From Garcia nutans (Eukaryota > Streptophyta > Magnoliopsida > Malpighiales > Euphorbiaceae): a DNA stretch of 64,000 nucleotides. The notes beneath the pieces were generated by a model. That model made no database searches. It saw only the letters and a list, made by a program, of their open reading frames with translations, and was not told the origin of the DNA. How positions within the stretch are numbered: the stretch's first letter is position 1; each line of letters begins with the position of its first letter. The stretch covers positions 379,501 through 443,500 of the forward strand of contig CANTUV010000035.1 of NCBI GenBank assembly GCA_947685225.1, read 5' to 3'. Positions 47,770 through 59,045 of this stretch are shown here, piece by piece. Made by a program: the position numbers and the translations under genes.

Positions 47770-47893
47770 AACAGCTACCAACGAGGCTCTGATTTCCATT
47801 ACTTTCGTAAGTAATGCAGTGAACACAATTAGGTTCTCCCTGAAAACAGGGTCTTGGGGACAACTGCATCTCAAAATATTTTAGCCATTAACA
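47770..47893 (-). ncRNA. Structured RNA related to copy 1 (copy 2)
   Basis: Shares with copy 1 a nearly identical 30-base core around CCCTGTTTTCAGGGAGAACC, plus the surrounding stems: a perfect ATGCAGT...ACTGCAT lower stem here, followed by an ATTACTT...AAGTAAT hairpin. It lacks recognisable C and D boxes, so its class is unclear. Strand is inferred from copy 1 and the neighbouring U38-like RNA. Confidence 0.35.
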
Positions 47894-47907
47894 GGCTTTT
47901 GAATTAC

Positions 47908-47993
47908 AAGGCTCAGACTTATAACAGCTCTATCTATCAAGAATTTTCTGAAGCAGAACTGGCATTAAAGCTGTAGAATAATCATCATTGCCA
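47908..47993 (-). ncRNA. U38-like box C/D snoRNA (25S rRNA 2'-O-methylation guide)
   Basis: Minus-strand sequence GGCAATGATGA... has a C box (ATGATGA, 47982-47988) and a D box (CTGA, 47913-47916), bracketed by a GGC/GCC terminal stem. Before a D'-like CAGA it carries GCCAGTTCTGCTT, a 13-base perfect complement of the large-subunit rRNA segment AAGCAGAACTGGC. The fifth base from D' pairs with the A of AAGC-A-GAAC, the site guided by U38/SNORD38 in other eukaryotes. The rRNA segment is quoted from general knowledge. Length (about 86 nt) fits the class. Confidence 0.6.
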
Positions 47994-48765
47994 ATCCTCA
48001 ACAAAACCAACAATATTCATTTAAGAAAAAATACAACTTAAATGCAATAATTTGTTTATTCAAGCTGTAAATTGGTTCATATCAAGAAATTCAACCATAT
48101 TTAAATCTCTGTTTCATTGATTGCTCTCAGAAGCGCGGATAAATATTTAATCACAGCCAATTAATAGTTAAAAACATAATTATCTTTCATATCCTCAAAT
48201 TTAAACAAAAAGGAAACAGCTTTTTGATTAAACAATTCAAATAGAATGATCTAAGTCACCAACCTAAATACAATTAATCAGAAAAAATCAAGTCTTTAAA
48301 TATTGTAGCGGATATTTTTAGAGGCAAAACCATTAAAAGAGACACACCCCCACGTTGAGCACCGCAAAACATAACTATTTGCCCCCATGACTAGCCTTAT
48401 TTCCAAATTAACTTACACAGAAAACAAGCTTAAGGTGTGAAGAGGCAAAAATTTAAACAAAGATTGTACCTTTAAGCAAAAAAAAAGAAAAGATGTCGCC
48501 GTTGTTTTGACACAGATCAGCCGTGAAAAAGAAAGAAGTCTAAACTGCAACACTAAACGGCGGCACTTTAGCACGTGCAATGGGGCTTTCATCGTCACTG
48601 AATGTATTCAGAGAAGCCCGGGGTGCAACGTGCAGAAGCTACACTACTAATAAGCACTGAAAGGCAGATAGAAAAATTCAGAAACGCTTACCTAACCATT
48701 CCATCAAAGACTGCTCTTCTTCCATTATGAAACCAGCGAGCAAGGAAGAGGAGATCTCTTGTGTG

Positions 48766-48864
48766 CTTATATAGAGAGAGGTTCAAGTCCTAAACCTAAA
48801 ACCCTAGTTGTTGAGAGCTGTGTACTGGCGGGGCTGGGCTGGGTTTCGCTCGGAGCCCAGCCCA
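48766..48864 (-). promoter_or_regulatory. Promoter with TATA box, telo-box and site II motifs
   Basis: TATATAAG (complement of 48766-48773), an AAACCCTA telo-box (48798-48805) and two overlapping AGCCCA/TGGGCT site II motifs (48854-48864), with another TGGGCT near 48835. This combination is typical of plant genes for ribosome biogenesis, including snoRNA loci. Confidence 0.6.
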
Positions 48865-49751
48865 AGTTGTCTTTGAGCCAGTAAAAGAAGCTCAAAGCTC
48901 ACCTTGTAACTTAAGTGGCTCAAGTTACTCGAACCAATGGACTAGGCGACTTAAATCAGAAAATATTTTTATTTTTTTAAAATATTATTCAGAAAAATAT
49001 GATAAATATTTAAAAAATATTATACATATTTAGACATTATATAATTTTTATTCTATAAAAAGTTATACATAAAAAAATAATATATATAATATGTAATAAT
49101 TTCAAAAAATCAATCTCAAATTGGGTTGAACCAATCTAAAAGTTTTCACTTCAAACTTAAGGCTCGATTCAAAATCACCTGAGATTGAATGATTCGGGTT
49201 GTTAGGCTCTATCCAAAGTCACCTCGGATGAGATCATTCAGAAAGTCATCTTAGACTGAATCATTGGATTGATGCTTGGCTGCACAACCTTAATCAAGAT
49301 CCAGAATAAGAATAAATAAATAATTTGAAACGGACTCATTCAATCAACTAGACAGATCATATTAATTTAATCTTACTGGATTGGTCAATTCAGATTATAT
49401 ATTTAATAGTAAAATTTATCAAACTTAATAAAATTGACTAAACTAATCGAATTTAATTAATAATAATTAATTTTTAAAAATAATTTTTCTAACCGATAAA
49501 TATTAATCGGATTGGCCAACTCTTAAAGTCAGTTAACTCGAAGTTCGTCCCTAATTTAGGGGATAACTATTGGATCGGGTTTATTTTCCAAAATCAATTG
49601 GGCCAAGAATTGACATTTTGGGTCCTATAGCCCTAAAGATAAACCCCGACCCACATTTTCAATTAGCTTCCCTAATTCGGTAGCTACACTCAATGCTGTG
49701 CCTGCAATATCTTTTGATTGACAATGGCAAATCATCTGTAATTCCATAGCC
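48865..49751. other. Spacer between divergent transcripts
   Basis: Separates the minus-strand snoRNA locus from the plus-strand plastid protein gene. It is AT-rich; a TTGGGCC motif near 49597 is a site II-like element close to the 49752 gene. Confidence 0.5.
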
Positions 49752-51712
49752 ATGACGATGCACATCGCCACTCTCTCTTCCCCTAACTTCAAAATCCCTT
49801 CGATTTATCGTCTCTACCTTCGAGCTCCTAACCAGACCATTTCATTTCCTTCTTCGCTAATCAAAACTGAACCTTTTAAACCCAAACTAAACCAGAAAAG
49901 ATTGGGGCTTTTTTGCACTAGAAAGTTAGGGTTTTGCGTGAATGCAGCAGAAAATGGAGAAGGAGAGAGCAAAAGTAGTGTTGATTATGTTGATGCTGAA
50001 AGGATGGTTCGAGCAGAGAGTACCATGCCCGATAGGTTCAGGTATTTGGCCAAAGAAGCGCCTGATCCTCCCGTTAGATGGCCATGGTTTGTGGGTATGT
50101 TTTAATTAACTTTTTTACAGTTAAATTTTGCTACTTTGACGAGTTTGAGTAATAAATTGTTGATATTGTGTTTGTGTGTTGTTCTGGTTCGTGAAGCTTG
50201 AAATGTTAAAATTGATTGGTTGAAGAACTCCTTTGATTGCTGAAGCTCAGGCCTTTTGTTGGGTTAGATTTAATAGCATTGATTTTTTTACTTGGATACA
50301 CTAGAGATATGGCATAGGTCATTGAATTTCTCCACTTTTTTCTGCTGCAACTGCATTTACTTGTGTAAGCAAGAAAATAATTTCTGGGAACAAATAATTT
50401 TCCAATTTACTTTATCAGTAGTGGACATGAACACCTTTTATGAATATCTTATATCACATTTAAATGAAACACCTTATATCTAAATCCGCTGTTTAAAATA
50501 ATGCTGGATAGGAAACTTTCCATCACTAAATTCTCATTTTAAGATGGCTGCCCAGCCTTATTATTGCATACATAAACATTTATGCGTGCCTGAAATTTTT
50601 GGAGTAGAGAAATACATATTCAGTGGAGAATGGGAAGTTTTGGCAGCTCAACAGCCTCGCACGCTTGAAATTTTTTTTTTCAGACTGAGATTCATTTCAC
50701 CGGAGATGATAATGTCTGTTAAATAATTTGGAAGCTGAAATGATCAGTTGTTTATTTTCATCATGAGGAAAAGTAATTGCTGCCAAAGGACACTGATGAA
50801 TTGGTTAATACATTAAGATGTGTTGCTTGAAGTTGGAGATGGGAACCATCTTTTCAATATGGATTGTTCCGTATCTTGTTTATAAAGTGAAGTGGAATAT
50901 AAGGGAATGAACTTTTTTAATTTTCATTACATTTTCATTCCATTACCCTCCAAGAGTTTACAAATTAGTAGAATATTATCAATTAATTTCTTTACATGTG
51001 CAACTAACTTGCAGCACTGGGTTTCCTTCTCTATGCATGGAGAGCGGTCTTATTCGAACTAGGTAACTGGAAAAAGGCTGTAGCAGCAATTGTTAGTTTT
51101 GTGGGATATCTCTTGAAACTTTTGTTGGCTGTTATCTTCCATTTCGTTGGGGATCCAATCACTTCCTTGATCAGATTCATAGAGACTCTAATCTACACAG
51201 TTCGTGCCTACTATTCTGGGATAGTGGCTTACGCTCCTGTTCCAGAATTGACTATGGTTATTGTGCTAGCATCAGCAGTACTTGCCATTGCTGAAGCTGC
51301 CGTCCCAAGCTCCATAACCATCCAACCATATCTCCTCACAGTATCTGGCCTAATTGGCTATGCAGCAGTAAGGAACTACATCTCTGAGCCACTCTTCTGG
51401 ACTCTTCTATTGGGTGTCTATGGTTTCTCACGATTAGTTAAAAAGAGAGATCATGTTACATCTGCATTGCCTTCTGCTGCTGTACTGGCTGCTATTGGAG
51501 AACCTTGGGTTCGAGTTTTGGTGATGGTTTCTTTTCTGATTTTAGCTATTTCTCACCATTCAAGGAAGCTTTCTGAAGGAAAGGAAGAACCTGAAGTTGT
51601 GTCAGCTAGCCAGAGGGTTCCTGTTCCATTATTTTGTGCCGCCTTAGCCATTGGCATTCGACTTGCTGCTAAGTGGGCTGGTTACAGGCATCTGACATGG
51701 ATGATAGTATAA
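49752..51712 (+). CDS. Plastid multi-pass membrane protein, EMB1923-like
   Basis: Two exons, 49752-50094 and 51015-51712 (GT-AG, phase 1), giving 346 aa. The first about 60 residues are Ser/Lys/Arg-rich with few acids, fitting a chloroplast transit peptide. A conserved soluble stretch follows (VDYVDAERMVRAESTMPDRF, then APDPPVRWPWFV). Exon 2 encodes several hydrophobic helices, for example ALGFLLYAWRAVLF, LLKLLLAVIFHFVG, LTMVIVLASAVLAIAEAAV, FWTLLLGVYGFSRLV, VLVMVSFLILAI and LFCAALAIGIRLAA. The end AAKWAGYRHLTWMIV looks complete. It resembles Arabidopsis EMBRYO DEFECTIVE 1923, a plastid protein needed for embryo development; that link is from memory and moderate. Its molecular role is not clear from sequence. 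Confidence 0.8.
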
Positions 51713-52830
51713 GGGTAAAAAATTGTCTGAAAATGATGGTAGAAAACTTGAGTTGGCATACAGTGCAATGTAACCTGCAGCAGAGACGTTGTGATGCTGT
51801 CTTTTTGGTTGGTGCCTTCATTTGTAGATGTTTCTATCGTTCAGATGATGCATAAGCTTCAAATATTTGTACAATTGCAATAATTTGTTTCTTGTCTAAA
51901 GCTGAAATTAAGTTCCACTACAATTCTTTCAAACTTTTAGTACACTCATTAATTACATAATCTAGAGCAGAGCTTTGTATCGATACTGTTTGGTTTATGA
52001 ACAACAACCTTCATCACATTCCTGCTAGCCATGGGTCAAGTAGTTGCCGCTCAAAGACATCCACCATTTCAAAACTCAGTTTAAAATGCTGTAGAATAGA
52101 TTTTAGGCCAAATTAGAACGATCTTGAAATACACAACTCCCAATTCACATAAAAAAAATTGTCAGTTTTTATTCCTTTAAATAATTATTTTCTTTTAATA
52201 AGTGGCAAAATATGTTGAACAGGTCCTATGAAAATGAAAGGCAAGATGTCTTTGTTACCGACATGAAAGAGCAGGGCCACCCATTCAACATCCGACTATC
52301 AGAGAAAAAATGACCGCATTTATCATATGAGCCAAATTTAATACATACCCACTCTGTTCTTAAAAATAAAATCAGAAAAGAAAATTAATAGAACACCCAA
52401 TATATATATTCATATGCAGTTCAAAAAATATATCTATATGTATTATACATATTAAAAAAAAAACTAAATCATTCGGTTATTACATAATCATAAAACCAAC
52501 TTCTCCGTCTCAATCTCTCCTTCTCTCTCTCTTTTTCTTCTTTGAGATTCCATAGCTATTATAACTGTATCTTGCAGAAATAAACCACAGTGCTTCACTC
52601 CCTACTTTGAAAATTCAAATTCAAAACAAGTTATTGAATTCCAAAAGACAATAAAACAGCTTAATAACAACCCAAATCAACAAAAACCCTAATTGCCGAT
52701 TCAATACATTTTGATCTGACAATTTTGGAGTTTACTTTCTGTAAAGTTTTGAAGTTTTTGTGGAAACTAAATAGAAAGCTGGAATCTTTACGTTACTGAA
52801 GCTGGAATCTTGAGGAAACTAGATTGGAGA
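51713..52830. other. 3' UTR of the plastid protein gene and 5' UTR/promoter of GAUT10
   Basis: No further gene. A CT-rich stretch (about 52500-52545) precedes the GAUT10 start. Confidence 0.6.
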
Positions 52831-55800
52831 ATGAGGAGGAGACCCATGGATTTTCGACGCCCGGTCAGGAGGCGGCTGTCCAATGTGGTTTGGTGGACGG
52901 CATTTGGCATAGTGGTGTTACTTTTCATTATTATTTTTAGTAAAGAAAGTAAGATTGAATCCATACCCACCCATAACAAGGTAAATTCTTTTCTTTCATT
53001 TCTGGCGAAATTTGGGGGAATTCGAGTTTGACCTCTGGGATTTTTGTTATTTAGAATTCTGAGGTAACAATAGCAATTAATTGGATTTGTGTAAATGGGA
53101 ACTGAGATTTACTAGAATTGCTTTTGTGTTATGACTAGATAGTGAATTTACTAACATAATGTATAGAATGGAATATTGTTTGATCTGTGGTATGGCTTGA
53201 GCTAGGTGGAGGTATTGTATAATAAAGAGATCAAAGTATTGCATCAGTTATAAGGAATCATATAATTGTTCTCCTCTTCTCAATGGACTTTGACTTTCCC
53301 TTTCTCTTCTTTGAAATTGCATGGTCAATCATGAGCCTGCAAATGGATCTGTTTTACTGAATGCGCATATTGTACTTTTAATCATTTACCTACTTGTTAC
53401 AGTGATGATTTACTTCAATGAATTAATTACATTAAATATCATTTAAATGTGAGAGAAGTAGCCCAGTTGTAGTGAATATCTTATTCAAGTCGCTGTCTCT
53501 GATCTACTGGGCATTTACGATTCAGATTCTGATCTTGTTTTGGAATTTCTTTTCATGGTTTAGATTTGAGCTAGTAAATGCTTCACTTTTTAAGGTTAGC
53601 ATATATGGTTGCTTCAAATACATGTAACTAGAGTCGTTTACCCTTAAATTCTAAGAAATTAGTGCAAATGCCTCCAATTCTGCAAGTTCTTTTAGTATCT
53701 TATCATGATAATCTAGGAGGACAGGAAAGTTTTGGGGACATGATTCCATTATTTTGGTGAGCAAACATTGACAGAAGAAGATATAACATCCCAAAAGTTG
53801 CATTGAAGTAATAGAGGTAGAAAATGTTTAACCCACCAGGGCTTGTTTTCAAACTTTCTATGTTGAAGTCATTTTTGGCTGGATGTAAGAATTTAAGAAG
53901 CTTAAAAACTGTAGATGTTGCATAGATATATGCCATTCATGTTAAAAAGGACAGGAGGTTTTGCCATATTAAGCTCAAAGATAAATGTTTTGAAGAGAAA
54001 TGAATCTGCAGTAGTGGAAATTTCTGAAAAAAAGGGTGCCTTCTTATTCAAAAAGGAAAAAGTATGTATGGAGAGAGAAAAAGAAGAGAAGAAAAAAAAT
54101 GCTATCTTATGTAGGGAGCTGATTAGAATTAGTAGGTGCAATTTATGTTTGCTGAGATAGGATATTGTAAAAAAAAGCTGCAACTGTAAATGTACTCTTA
54201 AGCAAATTGATGAAAGAAAGTTTATTGGCCAACATGATTTTGTCTGGTGCAAATTAGGTCCATAGGATGGAAGAGAATGATAGCAAAGTTGCAAATACAA
54301 GGTAGAAAATGGATGCTCAACAAAGTTAATGACTTAAGTGGATCCTCAGTGAAAGGTTGCTTATTTTATTTCTGCATACAAGCTTCCCATGTTCTGCGAA
54401 ACTTCAATTTATATCAAACAAGAGGAACTTGGGGGGCAAAACAAGTGTCTTGTTCTAGGATTGTATTTGTTGGGGCTGAAGGCATGAGAGATACTATTCT
54501 GAAGCATCAACTAAAGCTTATTACTTAACTCGTACTAGCCCATTTAGATCTTAACTTGCACTTTGCGTAATACGGTTATGTGTGCTGCTATGCATTCATG
54601 AGATCATAAAATGACTGTCATTGATGTGGTTTTAGCCTTTTTTTTTTAATGAAGATTGATATTTGGGCTGTTAATTGTTTAGGAATTATTGAAATACTCT
54701 TTATGTGTGATGACTGATAACTTTATAGGAACAAGTCTCTCTGGCCTCCAAACATATTTTCTCTCATTTCAAATTTGTTCTTGAAATGGGGCCATGACAA
54801 ACTTTTAGAAACATGAGTCTGAGTTGATGATATAGTTGAATTGTTGCATTTATTAAGTGGTCTACTGGCGTTTAAATTCATTTTTGCTACTCTCTTTACA
54901 AAGTTAGACTTTCAGAAGTCAAGGCATTGTAGTATATGTATATTTTGAAGGTAATTTTTCCCCTTAAAATCATTTTATGAGCTGCGTGCTTGATAACTTC
55001 AAGAATCTGGTGACATCCAAGCCACTGGTAATGCAAATTAAAAATTTGAGGATAAACATGAAATTACGACTGCAAGCTGTGAGCTGTTACTTTTGTAATT
55101 AGTGTTTGATTTTCATCAATTTTTTTTTTGAAAGAACAGTTTGCTGCTGTTCTTTTTCTCATCTAGTATCCGCTCTATTGTACTTTTGTGCCGTCCCTGA
55201 AATTCTTGTCGCAGAAGGTGTATTTAAGCATCAATAAACTCTTTTTCTTTGCTTAAAACTATTATTATATCCATCACATTATTGGAACTTATCTAATTCT
55301 TTTATAGAGAAAATACAAGGATAACGCTGCTGGTTGTGGTCTCAAATCATACTAGCTTAATCTTTTCCTGGTAAAATGTGAACAATGGTTATGTTCATAC
55401 TCAAAGGATTAGCTATCATTTCAACGAAACCTGAAAAGAATTTTTGCTGAATGTGGAACTGACATTGTAATTCAGTTATTCAAAACATCACTCTGAACTA
55501 GGTGTTGACATAATTATGGTAAACTTATGTATGTTTAAGAGAAAAATGTTCCCTTTTTCTCAACCAAAGCAGGACAGCATGTCAATATGATGTTAAAAGA
55601 CTATTTCCTTCTTGTATTTGATTATCTTCATATGGATGTTGTCTTTCTTATTATTGACATACCTATTTATTTGTGTATAGTGGTGTTAACAAATTATTAG
55701 GATGCTGAATTTTATATTTCAAGTTGAAATATTCATGATTTAGTTACATGGTTCATATGATAATTTTTAGTACCTGCTTACAGTACACCAGTCACATAGT

Positions 55801-57363
55801 TGAAGTTATTGCCCATTTGTTATTGTGATGATAATGCTAAGATCCCTCTTATTCATATGTTACCTCGACTCTTTGCAAAACTAAAATGTTTGTGCTTCTT
55901 TTCCTGTTCAGCAAAGACTTTACAACCATGATAGAATTATGGAAGGACTAAACATTACTGATGAAATGCTGGGCCCTAACTCAGTCACCAGGCAACTTAG
56001 CGACCAAATTTCTCTTGCAAAGGCTTTTGTTGTGATTGCAAAAGAAAGCAACAATCAATTTGCTTGGGAATTGAGTGCTCAAATCCGGAATTCACAGGTC
56101 CTTCTTTCTAATGCTGCAACTAGACGAGCTCCATTAACAATCAGAGAATCAGAGACTGCAATACATGATATGGCGCTTTTGCTCTACCAAGCCCAACAGC
56201 TTCATTATGATAGTGCAACTATGATAATGAGACTGAAAGCCAAAATCCAAGCTCTTGAAGATCAGATGAGTACTGTCACTGAGAAAAGTTCAAAGTATGG
56301 ACAAATAGCTACTGAAGAAGTTCCAAAAGGTCTATACTGCCTTGGTATTCGACTAACTACTGAATGGTTTGGAAATTTAAACATGCAGAGGAAAATCAAG
56401 GAAAGAGCACTCATGGAATCAAAACTTAGAGATAATAGTCTCTACCATTTTTGTGTCTTCTCTGACAACATCCTTGCAACATCAGTTGTGGTCAATTCAA
56501 CTGCATTGAATTCCAAAAATCCAAAAATGGTTGTCTTTCATGTTGTAACTGATGAAATAAATTACGCTGCAACGAGGGCCTGGTTTGCTATGAATGATTT
56601 TAAAGGAGTTTCAGTTGAGGTTCAAAAGTTTGAAGACTTTAAGTGGTTGAATGTTTCTTATGTTCCTGTTCTTAAGCAGCTTCAAGACTCTGAAACTCAA
56701 AGCTATTACTTTTCAGGCCATAATGATGATGGCAGGACTCCAATCAAGTTCCGGAATCCAAAATATCTGTCTATGCTAAATCATCTCAGATTTTATATCC
56801 CTGAAGTATTTCCTGCATTGAAGAAGGTGGTATTTCTTGATGATGATGTAGTGGTTCAGAAGGATCTATCTGGTTTATTTTCAACTGATTTGAACAACAA
56901 TGTCAATGGAGCAGTTGAGACATGCATGGAGACATTTCATCGGTACCATAAGTATCTGAACTATTCTCACCCTCTGATACGAGAACATTTCGATCCTGAT
57001 GCATGTGGTTGGGCATTTGGGATGAATGTTTTTGATTTGGTTGAGTGGAGGAAGAGGAATGTAACCAACATCTACCATTACTGGCAGGAAAGGAATGTAG
57101 ACAGGACACTTTGGAAACTGGGAACTCTACCACCTGGTCTTTTGACTTTCTATGGATTGACAGAGCCATTAGACCCATCATGGCACGTATTAGGATTAGG
57201 GTACACAAACGTTGATCCTCACTTGATAGAGAAGGGGGCAGTGTTGCACTACAATGGAAACTCGAAGCCATGGTTGAAGATTGGGATGGAAAAGTACAAG
57301 CCTCTTTGGGAGAAGTATGTAGATTATTCTCATCCTTTATTGCAACAGTGCAATTTTCATTGA
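52831..57363 (+). CDS. GAUT10: Galacturonosyltransferase 10 (GAUT10), pectin synthesis
   Basis: Two exons, 52831-52980 and 55912-57363, joined in phase 0 with GT-AG ends, giving 533 aa (Arabidopsis GAUT10 is about 535). The N-terminus is a Golgi type II anchor: basic MRRRPMDFRRPVRRR, then hydrophobic FGIVVLLFIIIF. A stem with helices (AKAFVVIAKESNNQFAWELS; YQAQQLHYDSATMIMRLKA) follows. The GT8 domain carries LYHFCVFSDNILATSVVVNS, KKVVFLDDDVVVQKDLSGLF (metal-binding DDD), NVNGAVETC, DPDACGWAFGMNVFDL, LPPGLLTFYGLTEPLD and HYNGNSKPWL, and the end QQCNFH. The enzyme adds galacturonic acid to homogalacturonan in the Golgi. GAUT11 is excluded by these signatures. No lesion is seen. Confidence 0.95.
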
Positions 57364-58914
57364 TTTCAGTGCATAAGAATATCTAAATTTTTGTAGTCTG
57401 AGTATGCTTGGACAATTTTTACATCAAGCATGGCTGATGGTTGTAAAAGCACCTGTTGTAGCATAGAATGCTTCTATTCACATCAATTATTGAGGTTATC
57501 TATCAACTGAGATTCTTTAGTCTATATTTATGTAGACTGAGCTGTAAACATTACTTATCCACTGCAGTTTTACTTGTTCTTCTCTCCGTCTTCGACCTTG
57601 TTTACGGTTTTGAATCCTTATGTCCAGTTTTTAAGAATGTGCATAGCTTCAATCAGATTTTATTCTATAGATATGAGCATAAGTAGATGTTGCATGGTTG
57701 TTTTGACTTAATGTTCTGTCTTCTTTTTACTACTCAGGGAACTGGCTGTTGCTTTTTGCCTGTTGAAGCATAGAATGCTTCTTTTTACTACTCAGAATTC
57801 CTCTTAATTGCAGGGGAAATTAAGTTTGATTCTTCAGAGTAACAATGTCTAGATGCTAAATTTTATCATTTTTAGCAAATGTGACATTATAAAATTATAA
57901 CTTTATCATAAATTTTTAATAGTTGTGCATGAGTTAAACGATTGTTTTAGTGAAACGGAAATGGTAATAGATACTGGGTTTTATGAGATACAGCTGCCTG
58001 AATCAAAATCAGCCTGACAAAAGACAAACTGACTAAAGCCAAAGCTCTCATTTTCTACCAAATGTCAAGATTGAAAACTGATTATTTCATCATCTCTTCT
58101 TGATCCTCAAGTCAAGCTTTAATGGAAGAATTTTTTTGCCAATTGGCAAAAGCCCATGTAGACCACTTGTCACTAATGCCAAATGCCGGCAAGCAGAATA
58201 CCTAAAAAGTTAAAACTCGCCCACTTCCCATGGGTCTCTCTGAAAATCCAACGGAACTACCAACTGAACTAAAACTCACTTCCAACATTACCCTCTGCCT
58301 TTATAATCCAAAAACTGAAAAATGGGAAAATATTGAGAGTTTTCTTTAATTGTGGAGCGCTAAAGCTGTTTTTTTAAGTAATTTTTAAAAAATTGAAAAA
58401 TGATAATTATTGTTTAATTATGAAAAATTCTTCAAATAAAAAATTAAAAATAAAACTTTCAATTTTTCTAATTTATATATATAGATAATTTATATATTTA
58501 AATATTTATATATAAAAAAATATATCATGAATTTATAATTACTCTTTGAAAATTTGTTTAAAATAGTTTTCAATTATATATATTATCAATAACTCGTTTT
58601 TTATATATAATTTTTCTTTTGCAATTTCAAAATGTTATTTTTTGATTTCTTATTACATATTTAATTTGTATGTTTAATTTTTTAAAAAAATTTAAGTGAT
58701 CATGTTGTAAAATAATTAATATATTCATTAGATTAATACTTTAAATAAAAAAAATTATTTGGTAAAAAATTTAAAAAATATATTAAAAAATAGAAATGAA
58801 ATTAGAAATGAATAGAAAAATAAATTTGAAAAAAAAATGAAAATTGGAAAAATGAAAAAAGAAAACTGTTTCCAAGAGGACATGGCAGTAATTTCAAGCG
58901 ACTGATAATCCGCC
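57364..58914. other. Intergenic DNA, very AT-rich from about 58370
   Basis: The GAUT10 3' region is followed by gene-free AT-rich sequence. The motif 'gcatagaatgcttct' occurs twice (near 57462 and 57769), a minor direct repeat. Confidence 0.6.
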
Positions 58915-58924
58915 AGCCGTTAGT
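58915..58924 (-). promoter_or_regulatory. MSA-like element before the QWRF gene
   Basis: AGCCGTTAGT reads ACTAACGGCT on the other strand, 9 of 10 matches to YCYAACGGYY. It lies about 125 bases before the ATG. MSA sites work in either orientation. Confidence 0.5.
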
Positions 58925-59012
58925 AAATGTAATTTGCCGCCATTTTCAAAAACGTTTGTTTTCCTAAAAATCATTTTCAAAACAAACAAATCTCTATTAT
59001 AACAAACCTGCT

Positions 59013-59037
59013 CTTTCTCTCTCTCTCTCTCTCTCTG
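59013..59037. repeat. (CT)n microsatellite in the QWRF gene 5' UTR
   Basis: A TCTCTC run just upstream of the start codon at 59046. Confidence 0.85.
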
Positions 59038-59045
59038 AAGATACC

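Larger units (their letters stand above)
47200..48740 (-). ncRNA. Putative snoRNA host transcript (spliced)
   Basis: The minus-strand promoter at 48766-48864 is followed by a short exon with ATGGAAGAAGAGCAG and a GT donor (about 48693, G|GTAAGC). The body contains the snoRNA-like elements at 47607-47993. A possible last exon starts after an AG near 47290 (FMSSLLSPYMGRFE...). No long ORF exists, so the transcript may be mainly a carrier for small RNAs. Exon borders are tentative. Confidence 0.4.

Noticed and set aside
47770..47893. Copy 2 as a canonical H/ACA or C/D snoRNA
   Set aside because: No D box, and no ACA three bases from a plausible 3' end on either strand; kept only as an unclassified hairpin RNA.
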